The position numbers and the translations under genes were made by a program. Below the pieces are notes generated by a model. It worked only from the letters and a program-made list of their open reading frames with translations. It was not told the DNA's origin and searched no databases. Below are positions 1 through 6,204 of a stretch of DNA of 6,802 bases, one piece after another (the first letter of the stretch is position 1; every line of letters starts with the position of its first letter). This stretch comes from an uncultured Gluconobacter sp. (lineage in GTDB: Bacteria > Pseudomonadota > Alphaproteobacteria > Acetobacterales > Acetobacteraceae): the NCBI GenBank assembly GCA_937880175.1, contig CALFLO010000164.1, positions 1 through 6,802 of the forward strand. The letters are read 5' to 3'.

Positions 1-343
1 GGATGGCGAAGCACGGAGCCGTCACCACGGGAGGCAGCAGTCCCTCGAACCGTTCCCCGGTTGGCAGTTCCGCCGAAACACGCGGCGCTGCCTCATGCAC
101 CTCGGCGCCAACATGGTGCGCGACCAGACGTACGATGCGCTCGGCATCGGCGGGTGTAATCCTGTCACCCGTGTCGGACAGCCCTTCGGACAGGCGGTCG
201 ATCCACAGCCGCCCATCCGGGTTGAGCATCACTTCGACCACGGAAGGATCGGCAAGGTAACCGGCGATCGCAGGCCCCGTGGCCGTACGCAGCATCGAGA
301 TACTGCGTGCCTGGCCTTCCAAATTATGGTGCGAAAGCGCCAT
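1..343 (-). CDS. trbB: TrbB, conjugal transfer secretion ATPase (N-terminal part, cut by window edge)
   Basis: This is the first 114 codons of a TrbB-type ATPase; the gene runs off the left edge. The visible protein begins MALSHHNLEGQARSISMLRT and continues with GPAIAGYLADPSVVEVMLNPDGRLWIDRL, then ERIVRLVAHHVGAEV and SAELPTGERFEGLLPPVV. This is the characteristic N-terminal domain of TrbB/VirB11-like hexameric ATPases, which energise assembly of the type IV mating-pair channel at the inner membrane. The Walker A and B motifs lie beyond the edge and cannot be checked. The ATG at 343-341 is preceded by AAAGGGG (355-349) with a 5-base gap, a good ribosome site. In related elements trbB follows the copG-type gene almost directly. 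Here it is separated from it by the AT-rich ParA-like pair and a 241-base gap, so it may need its own promoter or read-through. Confidence 0.9.
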   Translation of the reverse strand, partial: MALSHHNLEGQARSISMLRTATGPAIAGYLADPSVVEVMLNPDGRLWIDRLSEGLSDTGDRITPADAERIVRLVAHHVGAEVHEAAPRVSAELPTGERFEGLLPPVVTAPCFAI

Positions 344-584
344 CTGATCCCCTTTCGAACGGGACCGGAACAGATGGCCCCCATACGGGGATGATTAAAA
401 GAACCGAATTTTAACGAGCTTCAATAAGCATCTGAAGAAGTGCGGGAATAGAGAAGAAACGGCGGTTATCGGCGAGATTGAAAGATGGCGCATTCAATGC
501 CCACGCCAAAGCCATCTCTCAACACGACACTTTCACTTGATAATTAAAAATATATGTAAATACCTAAGTGATTAATGCTATTTA
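344..584. other. Intergenic gap between the unknown 157-residue gene and trbB
   Basis: No convincing gene was found here. The part at 535-600 is very AT-rich. It contains an inverted repeat ACCTAA (562-567) / TTAGGT (585-590) with a 17-base loop that reaches the stop codon of the upstream minus-strand gene, and a looser pair TCACTT (533-538) / AAGTGA (566-571). Neither is followed by a clear T-run, so a terminator is not established. A 34-codon minus-strand reading frame (515-411, beginning MALAWALNAPSF) has no clear ribosome site and may be a chance frame or a gene remnant. Nearer trbB is a near-palindrome CCCCATACGGGG (380-391) of unknown meaning. The right-hand part looks like the inserted AT-rich DNA and the left part returns toward the composition of the transfer genes. 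Confidence 0.5.
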
Positions 585-1058
585 TTAGGTTAATCTACTC
601 TTCCCGGAAGAAGAAGCTTCACTCTCTATCGTTTTTATAGATAACTCGTGGTCACATGAAGATTTTATTACCTTCTTAATACCATCAATCGTTAATTTTT
701 TTAATGACGCCACAGGTATACCAAATCTAAAATGCCCCAAATCAACAAGATGCTTCTTTGTCACACTATGATTCGAGATAGTGTCTGAAACCTCGCTTAG
801 AGGAATTTTAGATAATATTTCACGATCATAATGGTAATGAAAATTATTGTCCCGTCGCACCTCTTCTTTTGAAGATTGAGTTTTTACCTTATTTTTTAAG
901 CTATATGCCAAATTTCGCAATGATGCAGACAACCTTGCATTTCCAGATACCTTGTCGTCATACAGTCCTGCCATCTTCATCAAAAAGCGAGCAAGCTCCA
1001 AATCCGAAAGCAAATCGGATTCTGAAGTCACCTTTGGTGATGGTGTTTTTTTGTTCAT
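585..1058 (-). CDS. Hypothetical protein, 157 residues, partner of the ParA-like ATPase
   Basis: I do not recognise this protein. It starts MNKKTPSPKVTSESDLLSDL and is rich in Lys, Ser and other charged residues, with no signal peptide or membrane segment. Residues about 17-60 (DLELARFLMKMAGLYDD onward, to SLRNLAYSLKNK) look helical. A stretch at about 97-135 (VTKKHLVDLGHFRFGIPVAS, then LKKLTIDGIKKVI) could form a small helical DNA- or partner-binding fold; that is a guess from the pattern alone. The ATG at 1058 overlaps the stop codon of the ATPase gene in an ATGA, with no strong ribosome site of its own, so it is probably translated by coupling and made in step with the ATPase. Its position matches that of the small DNA-binding partner in ParA systems, but it shows no ParB motifs. 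Its codons are AT-rich, unlike the flanking transfer genes. Alternative: an effector unrelated to partition. Confidence 0.7.
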   Translation of the reverse strand: MNKKTPSPKVTSESDLLSDLELARFLMKMAGLYDDKVSGNARLSASLRNLAYSLKNKVKTQSSKEEVRRDNNFHYHYDREILSKIPLSEVSDTISNHSVTKKHLVDLGHFRFGIPVASLKKLTIDGIKKVIKSSCDHELSIKTIESEASSSGKSRLT

Positions 1059-1990
1059 AGAAGATCGATCCGAGCTTTAAGAACGTTTGTCAGATTGCGG
1101 TACATATCGTCAAGCTGTCTACCACCTACGTTTTGGCTATAGGGATGGTCATAAACCGGCGTACCCCCTGCCAGGCATTCGGAAACTCCGACGCCTTCCT
1201 CAATATAAGGTTGCACCAAATATGTCCCCCACTGTCGTTGCAATGAGGACAGATGAAGCGTGTGATCATTGGTATAGCCAGAAGCCGCTGGTCCATGCGT
1301 CCTGATACGCGTAATTGCCAACGCAACCAATTGAGTCGTTGGAACATACATTGAGCGAGGCGCCCCCATTGCAGACAGCGCATTAAGACGCGCATCAATT
1401 CCATGTTGAATCATATTCACTAGGTGAGGCGCACCACGCTCCATTACAGCCTCTGGGACTACCGGCAATATATATCCATGACTAGCGGCTATAGCGTTTT
1501 GCGATACAATTTTTGTGGCTGGAGGACAGTCAAAAATAATATAATCATAGTTAGCATCAATATTTGCCATCTCTAGCCACTGACAGATTAGAGTCCTCTT
1601 ATTCCACTCGGAATGAATAGCATTGCCTTGGTGAGATGCCGTCAAATCTATCTCGATATCATCCAATTCAAGACTGGCAGGAAGTATATCTAGAGAATTA
1701 TAATTTGGAGAATTTTTTACAGCTTGCTGCTCTATTATATGCCCATTGGGCATATGGATACCTTGCCCGACAAATGTTCTAAATATCTCATTTACTGTTC
1801 GACGAGCAGCAACATTTGCAGACCAGACCGGTGCCGACATCGAGACAATAGATAGACTACTTTGATGATCTACATCAACTAAAAGAACTCTGCTTCTATG
1901 GTATCTAGCTAGACCGGCCGCCAAATTAAATGATAATGTAGTTTTTCCGACACCGCCTTTGAAATTAATTATACTGATTCTTTTGGCCAT
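1055..1990 (-). CDS. ParA/MinD-like P-loop ATPase
   Basis: A 311-residue ATPase of the ParA superfamily. It has a deviant Walker A (KGGVGKTT, residues 11-18, signature Lys11 and catalytic Lys16), an A' motif LLVDVDHQSS (36-45, Asp41) and a Walker B IIFDCPP (151-157, Asp154). There is no N-terminal helix-turn-helix, so it resembles the short ParA type that depends on a separate DNA-binding partner. Such ATPases form ATP-dependent dimers on nonspecific DNA and position cargo such as plasmids or protein clusters. An insertion at about 53-100 and a long tail (about 185-311) set it apart from minimal ParAs. The ATG at 1990 lies 3 bases after the copG-type stop, with AAGGAAG (2003-1997) 6 bases upstream, so the ribosome site sits inside the last copG codons. 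Codons are AT-rich (AGA, ATA, TTA common), unlike traG and trbB, which suggests transfer from another source. Whether it serves partition, element maintenance or another role cannot be told. The superfamily call is firm; the role is not. Confidence 0.88.
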   Translation of the reverse strand: MAKRISIINFKGGVGKTTLSFNLAAGLARYHRSRVLLVDVDHQSSLSIVSMSAPVWSANVAARRTVNEIFRTFVGQGIHMPNGHIIEQQAVKNSPNYNSLDILPASLELDDIEIDLTASHQGNAIHSEWNKRTLICQWLEMANIDANYDYIIFDCPPATKIVSQNAIAASHGYILPVVPEAVMERGAPHLVNMIQHGIDARLNALSAMGAPRSMYVPTTQLVALAITRIRTHGPAASGYTNDHTLHLSSLQRQWGTYLVQPYIEEGVGVSECLAGGTPVYDHPYSQNVGGRQLDDMYRNLTNVLKARIDLL

Positions 1991-1993
1991 TAA

Positions 1994-2470
1994 TCACTTC
2001 CTTGACAATATGGGACTATCTAGCCCGTAAGCTTCATGCAGTTCCTCCCCATTGTCTATATCACGCGATAACTCTCTTAGAAACCGATCTCCTGTCGCCA
2101 GTTTCCGCCCGAGAGATTGCAGGAAACCCTCGAACCGTTCGACGCCCTTAGCCTTAGCCGATGCCTGGGCACTGTCAGGTAGTGGCGGAGTGACGGTCAG
2201 CCAGAAACGGATGAACAGTGCCAGCGTCTCGCCCATAATGGCGATATCTTCGTCCATCCCGGCGATCTGGCGATCGATCCTGTCCATGCGACGGGCGAAC
2301 ACCGCTTCCAGCCTCTCCGAGGCGTCGGCCGAGAGAAAGGAGGCGACAGCGGCCTCAATCACTGCCGACTTTGAGACGTTGCGCCGCAACGCCAGCGCTT
2401 CGATCTGCTTCAGAAGCTCCGGCTCGAAATACACATTCATTCGCGTCTTGCTCGGCATGGGCATTCTCAC
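1994..2470 (-). CDS. CopG-type ribbon-helix-helix protein of the transfer operon
   Basis: A 158-residue protein whose N-terminus (TRMNVYFEPELLKQIEALAL, then RRNVSKSAVIEAAVASFL, about residues 9-47) is a ribbon-helix-helix DNA-binding fold: a beta strand, then two helices. A charged helical part (about 50-80) and a hydrophobic stretch, LALFIRFWLTVTPPLP (about 83-98), follow. Proteins like this sit between traG and trbB in many alphaproteobacterial elements and probably bind operator or transfer-origin DNA. The start is uncertain: GTG at 2470 overlaps the traG stop as GTGA, while ATG codons at 2464 and 2458 are also in frame. The overlap favours 2470, whereas the motif would allow 2458. The last 20 or so codons (1994-2060) drift toward AT-rich composition, so the protein's tail may have been replaced when the downstream ParA-like cassette arrived. 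Confidence 0.85.
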   Translation of the reverse strand: MRMPMPSKTRMNVYFEPELLKQIEALALRRNVSKSAVIEAAVASFLSADASERLEAVFARRMDRIDRQIAGMDEDIAIMGETLALFIRFWLTVTPPLPDSAQASAKAKGVERFEGFLQSLGRKLATGDRFLRELSRDIDNGEELHEAYGLDSPILSRK

Positions 2471-4455
2471 AGAGCAAAGCCGTCGGCAGGGTCCATCGTC
2501 GCCTGACGGGCAACGGAACGAGCCTGCTGACGTATGGTGCGCGCTCTGGCGGCATCGACATCCGGCTCGTCGTCGAGCACATCGAACTCCTGCACGCCCG
2601 AATGTTCGGATGGCACAACGTCCTCATGCTCCGGCAATTCCGGTTCGCGGCGGATACCGGCATTGGCGGGATCACCATCAGCGCCCGCGCTGCCATCCGG
2701 AGCCGGCTCTCCTGATGGAGCCCATGTCTCCAGCGCCGACCAATCATCGGACGGAGGCGCGGACGGGCGTTGCGTTCCGGTGGCCGGGGGCGGCAGGACA
2801 CGCTCCATGAACCGCACGTCCTCGTAATAGCGCGCCTTCTTGGCACGAATGGGGGCAACGCCCGCGACCAGCAGCAGTTCATCGGTCGGTGGGAACTGCA
2901 TCACCTCTCCGGGCGTGAGGAGAGGTCGTGCCGTCTCCTGCCGCGACACCATGAGATGCCCGAGCCAGGGTGACAGGCGATGGCCGGCATAATTGGTGGA
3001 ATCACGCATCTCGGTCGCGGTGCCGAGCGCGTCCGACACCCGCCTGGCAGTGCGTTCGTCGTTGGTGGCGAAGGCAACACGGACATGGCAGTTGTCGAGA
3101 ATACTGTTGTTCGCACCATAGGCTTTCTCGATCTGGTTGAGGCTCTGCGCGATCAGGAAGGATTTGATCCCATACCCCGCCATGAAGGCCAGCGCACTCT
3201 CAAAGAAATCCAGCCGGCCGAGGGCGGGAAACTCGTCGAGCATCAGCAGCAACCGGTGCCGATGGGCGGAGACGTGCAGATCCTCAGTCAGCCGCCTGCC
3301 AATCTGGTTCAGGATCAGGCGGATCAGCGGCTTGGTGCGAGCGATGTCGGATGGCGGCACAACAAGGTAGAGACTGGCGGGCTGATGGCCGGACACGAGA
3401 TCCGCGATGCGCCAGTCGCATCGCGCCGTAACCTTGGCAACCACCGGATCGCGATAGAGGCCCAGGAACGACATGGCGGTGGACAGCACTCCCGACCGCT
3501 CGTTGTCGCTCTTGTTCAGCAGCTCACGCGCCGAGGAGGCGATGACGGGATGCACGCCCGCCTTGTCGAGATGCGGCGTGGACATCATGGCGCGTAGCGT
3601 CGCCTCCACCGGTCGCTTCGGATCGGACAGAAAATTGGCGACACCGGCCAGCGTCTTGTCCGGTTCCGCATAGAGGACATGCAGAATCGCGCCGACCAGT
3701 AGGGAATGCGAGGTCTTTTCCCAATGGTTGCGCCGGTCCAGCGCGCCTTCGGGATCAACGAGGATATCGGCGATGTTCTGGACGTCGCGTACCTCCCTGT
3801 CGCCACGCCGGACCTCCAACAGCGGATTGTAGGGCGAGGACGCCGGATCGGTCGGGTCGAACAGCAACACACGCCCGTGGCGCGCACGAAATCCGGCGGT
3901 CAACCCCCAGTTCTCGCCCTTGATGTCATGGACGATGGCCGAGCCCGGCCATGTCAGCAGCGTGGGCACGACCAGCCCGACACCTTTGCCCGAACGGGTC
4001 GGCGCAAAGCACAGAACATGCTCTGGACCATTATGCCGGAGATAGTCCCGATCCCATCGGCCCAGCACCACACCGTCAGGGTCGAGCAGCCCGGCTTCCG
4101 TCACCTCGCCAACGTCAGCCCAGCGGGCTGAGCCATACGTGGCGACGTTGCGGGCCTCCCACGCCCGAAGGATGGACAGGCCGATGGCAACGACGCTGCC
4201 GATAATTCCACCGGACGACGCGATATATCCGCCCGTCACGAAAATCGACGGCGCGTAGGCGTCGTAGAAATACCACCACCAGAAGAAGGCCGGCGGATCG
4301 TAGAACGGCCAGCCCGCCACCATAAACCAGGGAGCGCCAAGCTGGGGCTGAAAGCCGAGACGCCAGGCTGTCCATTCCGTGGCACTCCAGATGGCGACGA
4401 ACACGATCAGCAGAACAAGGGCAACCTGCCCCCACAGGACACGGCTTCCGGACAT
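2467..4455 (-). CDS. traG: TraG/VirD4-type conjugative coupling protein
   Basis: A 662-residue type IV coupling protein, the inner-membrane ATPase that hands the relaxase-DNA complex to the mating channel. The N-terminus carries membrane segments at about 8-27 and 72-97 around an aromatic stretch (PPAFFWWWYFYDAYAP, about 54-69). The nucleotide-binding region has Walker A APTRSGKGVG (151-160, Lys157), the family stretch WPGSAIVHDIKGENW (169-183) and Walker B LLLMLDEFPALGRL (402-415, Asp407, Glu408). QSLNQIEKAYG (437-447) is also typical of the family. The last 100 or so residues are Pro-, Asp- and Glu-rich and look disordered. Length is normal. The ATG at 4455 has GGAG (4464-4461) 5 bases upstream. 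It overlaps the copG-type gene downstream. A relaxase gene usually lies just upstream in this kind of element; here only 117 bases separate it from a DUF2285-like gene. Confidence 0.95.
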   Translation of the reverse strand: MSGSRVLWGQVALVLLIVFVAIWSATEWTAWRLGFQPQLGAPWFMVAGWPFYDPPAFFWWWYFYDAYAPSIFVTGGYIASSGGIIGSVVAIGLSILRAWEARNVATYGSARWADVGEVTEAGLLDPDGVVLGRWDRDYLRHNGPEHVLCFAPTRSGKGVGLVVPTLLTWPGSAIVHDIKGENWGLTAGFRARHGRVLLFDPTDPASSPYNPLLEVRRGDREVRDVQNIADILVDPEGALDRRNHWEKTSHSLLVGAILHVLYAEPDKTLAGVANFLSDPKRPVEATLRAMMSTPHLDKAGVHPVIASSARELLNKSDNERSGVLSTAMSFLGLYRDPVVAKVTARCDWRIADLVSGHQPASLYLVVPPSDIARTKPLIRLILNQIGRRLTEDLHVSAHRHRLLLMLDEFPALGRLDFFESALAFMAGYGIKSFLIAQSLNQIEKAYGANNSILDNCHVRVAFATNDERTARRVSDALGTATEMRDSTNYAGHRLSPWLGHLMVSRQETARPLLTPGEVMQFPPTDELLLVAGVAPIRAKKARYYEDVRFMERVLPPPATGTQRPSAPPSDDWSALETWAPSGEPAPDGSAGADGDPANAGIRREPELPEHEDVVPSEHSGVQEFDVLDDEPDVDAARARTIRQQARSVARQATMDPADGFAL

Positions 4456-4572
4456 CGGGGCTCCAATCGGCTTGGGGAATGAAACCGATCAGAGAAGGGG
4501 CGACCCAGCGGCAGGCAATATATAATGAGGGACGATCGTACCGCCGGATACCATGGCGTAGAAAAAGGACGG

Positions 4573-4869
4573 TCAGTGCCGGGTTGCGCGGGCGTCGATC
4601 ACCGCCTGTTCGAGAATCTTCCGGTAACCTATCTTCGTCATCCACCGCGCACGGGCAAGATGGCTTTCCCAGCAGGTGCGCGTACGTTCGGCGTCCGCCG
4701 GATCACGATGTAGCACGATCCGCGCCACCTCCGCCCAGTCGGCCCGATCCGCCTCGGCGTCGAGCAGACGAAGATAGGTGATGAAACGCACTTCGTCATA
4801 GGTCGTGATCTCCGGCACGGTCGGGGCCAGGTCATCGACATCGGGGTCCAGTTCGGGTCTTGCTGTCAT
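4573..4869 (-). CDS. Small DUF2285-like protein
   Basis: A 98-residue soluble protein. After an acidic N-terminus (MTARPELDPDVDDLAPTVPE), the stretch YLRLLDAEADRADWAEVARI, then DAERTRTCWESHLARARWM and IGYRKIL, resembles DUF2285 proteins found next to HTH regulators in alphaproteobacterial mobile elements. These are thought to bind DNA, but no function is established. I chose the ATG at 4869 because GGAGGG (4882-4877) lies 7 bases upstream. The open frame extends to 5091, but that extension would run through the palindromic control region and into the opposite HTH gene. It is divergent from the first HTH gene, with the 4903-4938 operator-like site in between, so it is probably controlled by that regulator. 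The family assignment comes from memory of the pattern and is moderately sure. Confidence 0.75.
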   Translation of the reverse strand: MTARPELDPDVDDLAPTVPEITTYDEVRFITYLRLLDAEADRADWAEVARIVLHRDPADAERTRTCWESHLARARWMTKIGYRKILEQAVIDARATRH

Positions 4870-4902
4870 CCGACAGCCCTCCAGCAGGATTGCAGTCAAT
4901 AA

Positions 4903-4938
4903 TATCCTAAAATGGGATAATCCTAAATCAGGATTATC
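4903..4938. promoter_or_regulatory. Compound operator-like palindromes in the divergent intergenic region
   Basis: Two overlapping dyads lie between the divergent DUF2285-like and HTH genes. The right one (4916-4938) is perfect, with 9-base arms GATAATCCT / AGGATTATC around AAATC. The left one (4903-4919) has arms TATCC / GGATA around TAAAATG. The block ATCCTAAA occurs twice as a direct repeat (4904-4911 and 4920-4927) with a 16-base period. The arrangement resembles XRE-repressor operators that cover divergent promoters. GGGATAAT within it could act as a -10 on the plus strand, but no good -35 is seen. Autoregulation by the HTH protein at 4975 is the simplest reading, as inference. Confidence 0.7.
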
Positions 4939-4974
4939 GGAACGGCTCCCCTGCCCGTCGGAGAGCTGTTCCGC

Positions 4975-5259
4975 GTGAAGAAATCCCTGCGCACACCCCG
5001 GCAGCTTTTGCTGCAATCGCTCCTTACAGAAGCGCGCAAGACCGGGGGTATGACGCAGGCGGAACTGGCGGCCGCACTCAACAAGCCACAATCCTTCGTC
5101 GCCAAATATGAGAACGGCGAGCGCCGAATCGATGTCATCGAATTCGTGGACATAACAGCCGCCCTTGGCGTTTCCTGCGCTGATCTTCTCGTTCGTCTTG
5201 CACCTGGCGCAGAAAAGCCCCCGCCAGAGGGCGAGAATACCACAGGCCGGGACGAATAG
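4975..5259 (+). CDS. XRE-family helix-turn-helix regulator (first)
   Basis: A 94-residue protein with one Cro/C1-type DNA-binding domain at about residues 10-67: MTQAELAAALNKPQSFVAKY, then ENGERRIDVIEFVDITAALG. The segment from NKPQSFVAKYE is the likely recognition helix region, and the C-terminal tail (about 75-94) is Pro-, Gly- and Glu-rich. The start is a GTG at 4975, supported by GGAGAG (4960-4965) 9 bases upstream. It probably acts as a cytosolic dimeric repressor, most likely of its own promoter and of the divergent DUF2285-like gene through the palindromes at 4903-4938. Its stop codon (5257-5259) overlaps the palindrome that precedes the second HTH gene. It could equally be an activator. 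Confidence 0.88.
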   Translation: MKKSLRTPRQLLLQSLLTEARKTGGMTQAELAAALNKPQSFVAKYENGERRIDVIEFVDITAALGVSCADLLVRLAPGAEKPPPEGENTTGRDE

Positions 5260-5287
5260 GAATGATCATTCCTGGAACGATCGTTCC
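5258..5287. promoter_or_regulatory. Tandem perfect palindromes upstream of the second HTH gene
   Basis: Two perfect palindromes sit side by side: AGGAATGATCATTCCT (5258-5273) and GGAACGATCGTTCC (5274-5287). Their cores share the form GGAAYGATCRTTCC and are 15 bases apart (5259 and 5274), about one and a half helical turns. The compensating change in both arms (T/A in one, C/G in the other) keeps each palindrome perfect, which argues for a real dimer-binding site. They begin at the stop codon of the first HTH gene and end 21 bases before the second HTH start. They are therefore well placed as operators for one of the two HTH proteins. Confidence 0.8.
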
Positions 5288-5308
5288 GACACAGGTCTCG
5301 ATGATGGC

Positions 5309-5533
5309 ATGGACCTCAAGGAGGTCATGGCGGTCAACCTGCGTCGGATGCGTCATGACAGGGACATGACGCAAGAAGAGCTGGCCGATCGCGCCGGCCT
5401 GAGCACCCGCTATGTCGGGGCGATCGAACGCGCGGACGTGTCGGCAAGCGTTACGATCCTGGGCAAGATTGCAGAGGCACTGGACGTGGAACCAGGTACG
5501 TTATTGAAACCTGTCCCGGCCAGCCCGCGCTGA
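5309..5533 (+). CDS. XRE-family helix-turn-helix regulator (second, short)
   Basis: A 74-residue protein that is almost only a Cro/C1-type HTH domain: MDLKEVMAVNLRRMRHDRDM, then TQEELADRAGLSTRYVGAIE (21-40), and ILGKIAEALDVEPGTLL (50-66). Its opening resembles the MDxxxVxAxNLRRLR start common in small alphaproteobacterial HTH regulators, and this decided the start at 5309. The ribosome site is poor there (AGG 13 bases upstream). A later ATG at 5327 has AAGGAGG (5318-5324) only 2 bases before it, too close. The frame stays open upstream to 5165, but that would overlap the first HTH gene. The tandem palindromes end only 21 bases before it, so its leader would be very short. It is likely a repressor or a controller of the element; the target is unknown. 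Confidence 0.85.
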   Translation: MDLKEVMAVNLRRMRHDRDMTQEELADRAGLSTRYVGAIERADVSASVTILGKIAEALDVEPGTLLKPVPASPR

Positions 5534-5556
5534 CCGGCTGAGGGAAAAAGACATCC

Positions 5557-6159
5557 TCACTCCTTCCACGCACTGCTATCCTTTACGACAACGGCGAACA
5601 TATCCGCCAGCTCGGCCAGGGCGACACGACGCATGGTCTCGGCCGCGATCGTCCCGCCCAGCGGATCGGCGACATCGCGTGCGGCAATGGCGTCCGCCAC
5701 CAGGGTCACGCGCAGGCCGTATTCCTCCGCCGCCGCGCGGGCGGTGGTGGATACGCAGACACCTACCGTATCCCCCGCGATGATGATCTCGTTCCGGCCC
5801 GTCTCCTGAATACGATCGGCCAGGCCGGTACCGAGAAACGCATTGGCGTGACTCTTGAACAGAACCGTCTCCCCTTCGCGGGGCGTCACCTGCGGCAGGA
5901 AATCGCGATACGGTCCATCGCTGGCGAAGGCGGGAGCGCCTGGTCCTGCGTCATGGGCGATATGGATGACCGGCACGCCCTTACGCCGCGCAAGGTCAAG
6001 CAGCCGCCCGGCCTCATCCGCCGCCGCATCGACATTGGCGAGCGGCACCCGCCCGTCGCGATATTCGCGTTGGATGTCGATCAGGATCAGCACCGACCGG
6101 TCGAGCGGTGACGGGCTGCCATCAAGGCCGTAGATATGACGGAAGGTTTCGAGGGTCAT
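5557..6159 (-). CDS. Isochorismatase-family cysteine hydrolase
   Basis: A 200-residue cytosolic hydrolase of the isochorismatase-like superfamily. The catalytic triad is visible: Asp28 in VLILIDIQ (23-30), Lys102 in LFKSHANAF (100-108) and Cys135 in AGDTVGVCVSTTARAA. Members cleave isochorismate, nicotinamide, carbamoylsarcosine or related amides. The motif fits the broad family and does not pin the substrate; nothing next to it suggests a siderophore or nicotinamide pathway. The ATG at 6159 has AGGAGG (6174-6169) 9 bases upstream. It is convergent with the second HTH gene, with only 23 bases between their ends. A LysR-type gene lies 45 bases upstream on the same strand and may control it. 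Composition matches the GC-rich genes, so this is likely cargo or flanking chromosome, unrelated to conjugation. Confidence 0.88.
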   Translation of the reverse strand: MTLETFRHIYGLDGSPSPLDRSVLILIDIQREYRDGRVPLANVDAAADEAGRLLDLARRKGVPVIHIAHDAGPGAPAFASDGPYRDFLPQVTPREGETVLFKSHANAFLGTGLADRIQETGRNEIIIAGDTVGVCVSTTARAAAEEYGLRVTLVADAIAARDVADPLGGTIAAETMRRVALAELADMFAVVVKDSSAWKE

Positions 6160-6204
6160 GGGGATTTTCCTCCTGATAACAGACTGTTTCGACAGGCCGG
6201 CGCT

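Noticed and set aside
562..590. ACCTAA / TTAGGT inverted repeat as a terminator or centromere site for the ParA-like pair
   Set aside because: It is a single copy with a long loop and no T-run, so neither role is supported. It is noted only in the intergenic entry.
2980..3597. Long plus-strand open frame (205 codons) inside traG
   Set aside because: It is antisense to the conserved traG coding region, has no domain features, and is a by-product of high GC.
4870..5091. Upstream extension of the DUF2285-like gene to an ATG at 5091
   Set aside because: It would cover the palindromic control region and run antisense through the first HTH gene. The ATG at 4869 has a good ribosome site and fits the domain.
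5165..5308. Longer form of the second HTH protein starting at 5165
   Set aside because: It overlaps the first HTH gene by nearly 100 bases, and the added residues show no domain character. The family-like start is at 5309.
5539..5559. TGAGG / CCTCA dyad between the convergent HTH and hydrolase genes as a terminator
   Set aside because: The arms are only 5 bases with an 11-base loop and no T-run; too weak to call.
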